A stretch of DNA of 62,774 nucleotides. It comes from an uncultured Phycisphaerales bacterium (GTDB lineage: Bacteria; Planctomycetota; Phycisphaerae; Phycisphaerales; UBA1924). The notes beneath the pieces were generated by a model. The model was not told the DNA's origin. It did no database searches and saw only the letters and a list, made by a program, of their open reading frames with translations. This document shows positions 60,398 through 62,774 of the stretch, in pieces. Within the stretch, counting starts at the first letter, position 1. Every line of letters begins with the position of its first letter. The stretch covers positions 1 through 62,774 of the forward strand of contig CALKJW010000031.1 of NCBI GenBank assembly GCA_937995595.1. The letters run 5' to 3'. The position numbers and the translations under genes are program-made.

Positions 60398-60928
60398 GTG
60401 GAGATCGTGGCCGCCGTCAGCGTGATCGTCGGCTGCCTGCTCGGCGTGCTGCTCGTCGCACTCACCCTGCCGGGCATCTGGTTCATGATCCTGGTGGCGA
60501 TCGGCTTCCAGGCGTACTTCGCGACCCGCGAGCCGCCGACGCTGATGTACGACTGGTGGACGCTCGGCGTGTGCGTCCTGCTGGGGATCACCGCCGAGGC
60601 GGTCGAGATCTTCGCCTCCGCGGTGGGGGCCAGGAAGGCCGGCGGCACGAAGCGCGGGGCCATCGGCTCGGTGATCGGCGGCATCCTCGGGGCGATCCTC
60701 GGCACCGTGCTGCTGGCGTTCCTGCCCGTGCTGGGCACGGTCCTCGGCGCCGCGCTGGGCGCGGGCGTCGGCGCGCTCGTCGCCGAACGACACAACGGGG
60801 CCAAGACCTGGCGGGAGGCGTCCACCATCGGCGCCGGCGCGGCGGTCGGAAGGCTCGCCGCGACCGTCGCCAAGGTCGGCTTCGCCGCGGTGGTCGCGGC
60901 GATCCTGTGCGTCGGCGCGTTCGTATGA
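60398..60928 (+). CDS. DUF456-family membrane protein
   Basis: 176 residues from a GTG with CGGAG upstream. It has the Gly-rich repeats of DUF456: VIVGCLLGVLLVALTLPGIWFMILV, GAIGSVIGGILGAILGTVLLAFLPVLGTVLGAALGAGVGAL and FAAVVAAILCVGAFV; EAVEIFASAVGARKAGGTKRG is the conserved cytoplasmic loop. Function unknown. Confidence 0.9.
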   Translation: MEIVAAVSVIVGCLLGVLLVALTLPGIWFMILVAIGFQAYFATREPPTLMYDWWTLGVCVLLGITAEAVEIFASAVGARKAGGTKRGAIGSVIGGILGAILGTVLLAFLPVLGTVLGAALGAGVGALVAERHNGAKTWREASTIGAGAAVGRLAATVAKVGFAAVVAAILCVGAFV

Positions 60929-61114
60929 CGTTCATGGTCCGTGAAGAACCCGTCAAGGACCGAACCCTCGCGGCAGCGGGCGGGTAAGGTTCAACTTCCG
61001 GCGACCCGGAGCCGATCCGCCCTGTACCATGGGCCGTCTGGCGGCGTCGCGGGCGGGCCCGCGCGCGTGCGAGCCATGGAAGGCGAGGGGCGGGGGAGGA
61101 GACCCCAGCGAGCG

Positions 61115-62650
61115 ATGTCCACCTTGGCACGAACCGACCCGGCGAACCCGCGCCCAGACAAGCGGTCCGCGCTCCACCTTGCGCGCCAGGATCAGGCCGA
61201 CCCGGCCGCCGCGAGCGACACCGGGATCAAGCACTTCGTGCTCGACACCAACGTCCTGCTGCACAACCCCAACGCGCTGTTCGTCTTCAAGGAGAACCAC
61301 GTCGTCATCCCGTTCGCCGTCATCGAGGAACTCGACAAGCTCAAGCGGCAGAACGACGACATCGGGCGCAACGCGCGCGAGTGCATCCGCCACCTCGACC
61401 GCCTCCGCTCGCGCGGCCGGCTCATCGACGGCGTGCGCTGGCCCGCGGCGAGCCCCACCGTCGGGCAGGCCTCCAGCGCGGGCGACGACGCGGCGACCGC
61501 CGAGGGCTGGGACGTGCGCATCGACGTCGCCGAGCACACCCGCCCCAGCGTGCTGCGCGAGGACACCCCCGACAACCGCATCATCGCCGTCGCGTGGAGC
61601 CTGCACACCCAGGGCAAGCGCGCGGTCTTTGTCTCCAAGGACCTCAACGCGCGGATCAAGTCCGACGCGCTGGGCGTCCGCACCGAGGACTTCGAGAACC
61701 AGAAGGTCGACGCCGACCGGCTGTACCGCGGCTTTCTCGAGGTCGAACTCTCCGGCGAACTCATCGACGAGTTGTACGCCGAGCGCATGCTCGCGCTGGA
61801 GCGCGTCGCCGAGGCGCTGGTCGACACCGACGAGGAGGGCGCGACCTACACGCGAGAACTCTTCGCCAACCAGTTCCTGATCCTCAAGGACTCGCGCGAC
61901 GAGAGCCACACGGGCCTCGCGCGCCGACTGGCCGACACCGGGCACCTCATCCCCGTCAACAACCCGCGCAAACCCACCTTCGGCATCATGGCCCGCAACG
62001 TGCAGCAGACCATGGCCATGGACCTGCTGCTCGACGACGAGGTGCGGCTGGTCACGCTGCTGGGCTCGGCCGGCACGGGCAAGACGCTGCTGGCCGTCGC
62101 CGCGGGCATGGCCAAGGTCTTCAACGAGGAGCGCTACGAGAAACTGCTCGTCGCGCGCCCCATCATGCCCATGGGGCGCGACATCGGCTACCTCCCCGGC
62201 GACAAGGACGAGAAACTCACCGCGTGGATGCAGCCGATCTTCGACAACCTCACGTACCTGCTCTCGACCCGCGGCAACCCCATGCACCAGTCGGCCGAGA
62301 GCCACACCACCGAGCAGCGCATCCGCAAACTCATGGCCGACGGCAAACTGGTGCTCGAACCGCTGACCTACATCCGCGGGCGGAGCATCCCGCACCAGTT
62401 CATGATCGTCGACGAGGCGCAGAACCTCACCCCGCACGAGATCAAGACCATCGTCTCGCGCGTCGGCGAGGGCACCAAGGTCGTGCTCACCGGCGACATC
62501 CAGCAGATCGACAACCCGTACCTCGACCAGTCCTCCAACGGCCTGTCCTACATCGTCGAGAAGATGAAGGGCATCCCGATCGTCGGCCACGTGATGCTCA
62601 CCAAGAGCGAACGCAGCGAACTGGCGAGCCTCGCAGCGAGCATGCTCTGA
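61115..62650 (+). CDS. PIN-PhoH family ATPase/ribonuclease
   Basis: 511 residues from the ATG at 61115. An N-terminal PIN domain (about 38-190) shows HFVLDTNVLLHNPNALF, PFAVIEELDKLKR and DNRIIAVAWSL, the acidic residues of a nuclease. The C-terminal PhoH domain has Walker A LLGSAGTGKTLLA, RPIMPMGRDIGYLPGD, Walker B FMIVDEAQNLTPHEIKTIVSRVGEGTK and LTGDIQQID. PIN-PhoH fusions (PhoH2 type) are RNA helicase/RNases. It is the last complete gene; the stop is at 62650. Confidence 0.95.
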   Translation: MSTLARTDPANPRPDKRSALHLARQDQADPAAASDTGIKHFVLDTNVLLHNPNALFVFKENHVVIPFAVIEELDKLKRQNDDIGRNARECIRHLDRLRSRGRLIDGVRWPAASPTVGQASSAGDDAATAEGWDVRIDVAEHTRPSVLREDTPDNRIIAVAWSLHTQGKRAVFVSKDLNARIKSDALGVRTEDFENQKVDADRLYRGFLEVELSGELIDELYAERMLALERVAEALVDTDEEGATYTRELFANQFLILKDSRDESHTGLARRLADTGHLIPVNNPRKPTFGIMARNVQQTMAMDLLLDDEVRLVTLLGSAGTGKTLLAVAAGMAKVFNEERYEKLLVARPIMPMGRDIGYLPGDKDEKLTAWMQPIFDNLTYLLSTRGNPMHQSAESHTTEQRIRKLMADGKLVLEPLTYIRGRSIPHQFMIVDEAQNLTPHEIKTIVSRVGEGTKVVLTGDIQQIDNPYLDQSSNGLSYIVEKMKGIPIVGHVMLTKSERSELASLAASML

Positions 62651-62730
62651 AGGAGCGTTCTCTGCCAAGCGGTGCACGGATGCAGTTGATACACAAGTGC
62701 TCACGGACTTGGGGAGTCCATCATCGACAC

Positions 62731-62762
62731 TTGACAAGGGTGGGGGGGGGGGGGGGTAGCGT
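62731..62762 (+). promoter_or_regulatory. Promoter-like element with 15-G spacer tract
   Basis: TTGACA (62731-62736) and TAGCGT (62757-62762) are separated by 20 bp that include G15 (62742-62756). The downstream gene is beyond the window. Confidence 0.4.
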
Positions 62763-62774
62763 GCGGATAAGGCC

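Overview
The window comes from a high-GC planctomycete, most likely class Phycisphaerae. Five secreted proteins end in the tandem dockerin-like DIFAFLxAWFAG-Cys module (the 'GC-type dockerin' tail known from this group). Four others end in a VPAPGA...RRRR PEP-CTERM-like sorting tail. A fibro-slime-domain protein, a very large signal peptidase I and several planctomycete-style orphan secreted proteins fit the same picture. MurA and ClpC are ordinary housekeeping markers. I see no rRNA, CRISPR array, transposase, integrase or prophage gene, so this looks like chromosomal core plus lineage-specific secretome.

Layout. 1-3.1 kb: two tandem amidohydrolase-family genes (the second runs off the left edge and appears to have lost its metal ligands), then tRNA-Ala(TGC) and tRNA-Ser(GCT). 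3.2-12.3 kb: a LamG/dockerin secreted protein, a HIT hydrolase, murA, a fibro-slime protein, argS, a ybeY-CNNM/CorC pair and gatC. 12.4-17.2 kb: an S9 peptidase, a TVP38/DedA membrane protein, an attenuator-like locus (promoter, leaderless small ORF, intrinsic terminator, orphan ORF) and a two-domain fasciclin protein. 17.4-26.2 kb: a PEP-CTERM protein followed by three same-strand secreted proteases (metzincin, M4/M36-like, subtilisin), all with GC-type dockerin tails. 26.4-31.7 kb: an orphan two-domain ABC permease, a methyltransferase, an FHA-GAF-histidine kinase and a phospholipid-methyltransferase-like protein. 31.8-39 kb (minus strand): pirin, a GH20-like glycosidase, a MarR regulator, an ABC-2 permease and a flavin-dependent halogenase-like protein. 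39.3-41.4 kb: two PEP-CTERM genes with nearly identical 3' ends and terminators.

41.5-49.4 kb: clpC, a lipoprotein, holA, a DUF1579 protein, argB and a Phycisphaerae-type orphan. 49.7-56.7 kb: an SGNH hydrolase with a dockerin tail, a GT4 glycosyltransferase, lepB, a Kbl-type acyltransferase and a YceI protein. 56.8-62.8 kb: a membrane protein, a DNRLRE/PEP-CTERM protein, tRNA-Arg(TCG), small and membrane orphans, a DUF456 protein and a PIN-PhoH protein. The right edge holds a poly-G run inside a promoter-like element.

How they work together. The dominant theme is export and surface display: signal peptidase I, two kinds of C-terminal sorting tail, at least three secreted proteases, a secreted esterase-like hydrolase and several adhesin-like domains. 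Housekeeping genes (argS, murA, gatC, holA, clpC, lepB, argB, tRNAs) are scattered singly between these and not in large operons. Intergenic regions carry at least two families of inverted-repeat elements, several clear intrinsic terminators and a few sigma-70-like promoters. All assignments come from reading translated sequence and motifs by eye; no database search was run.
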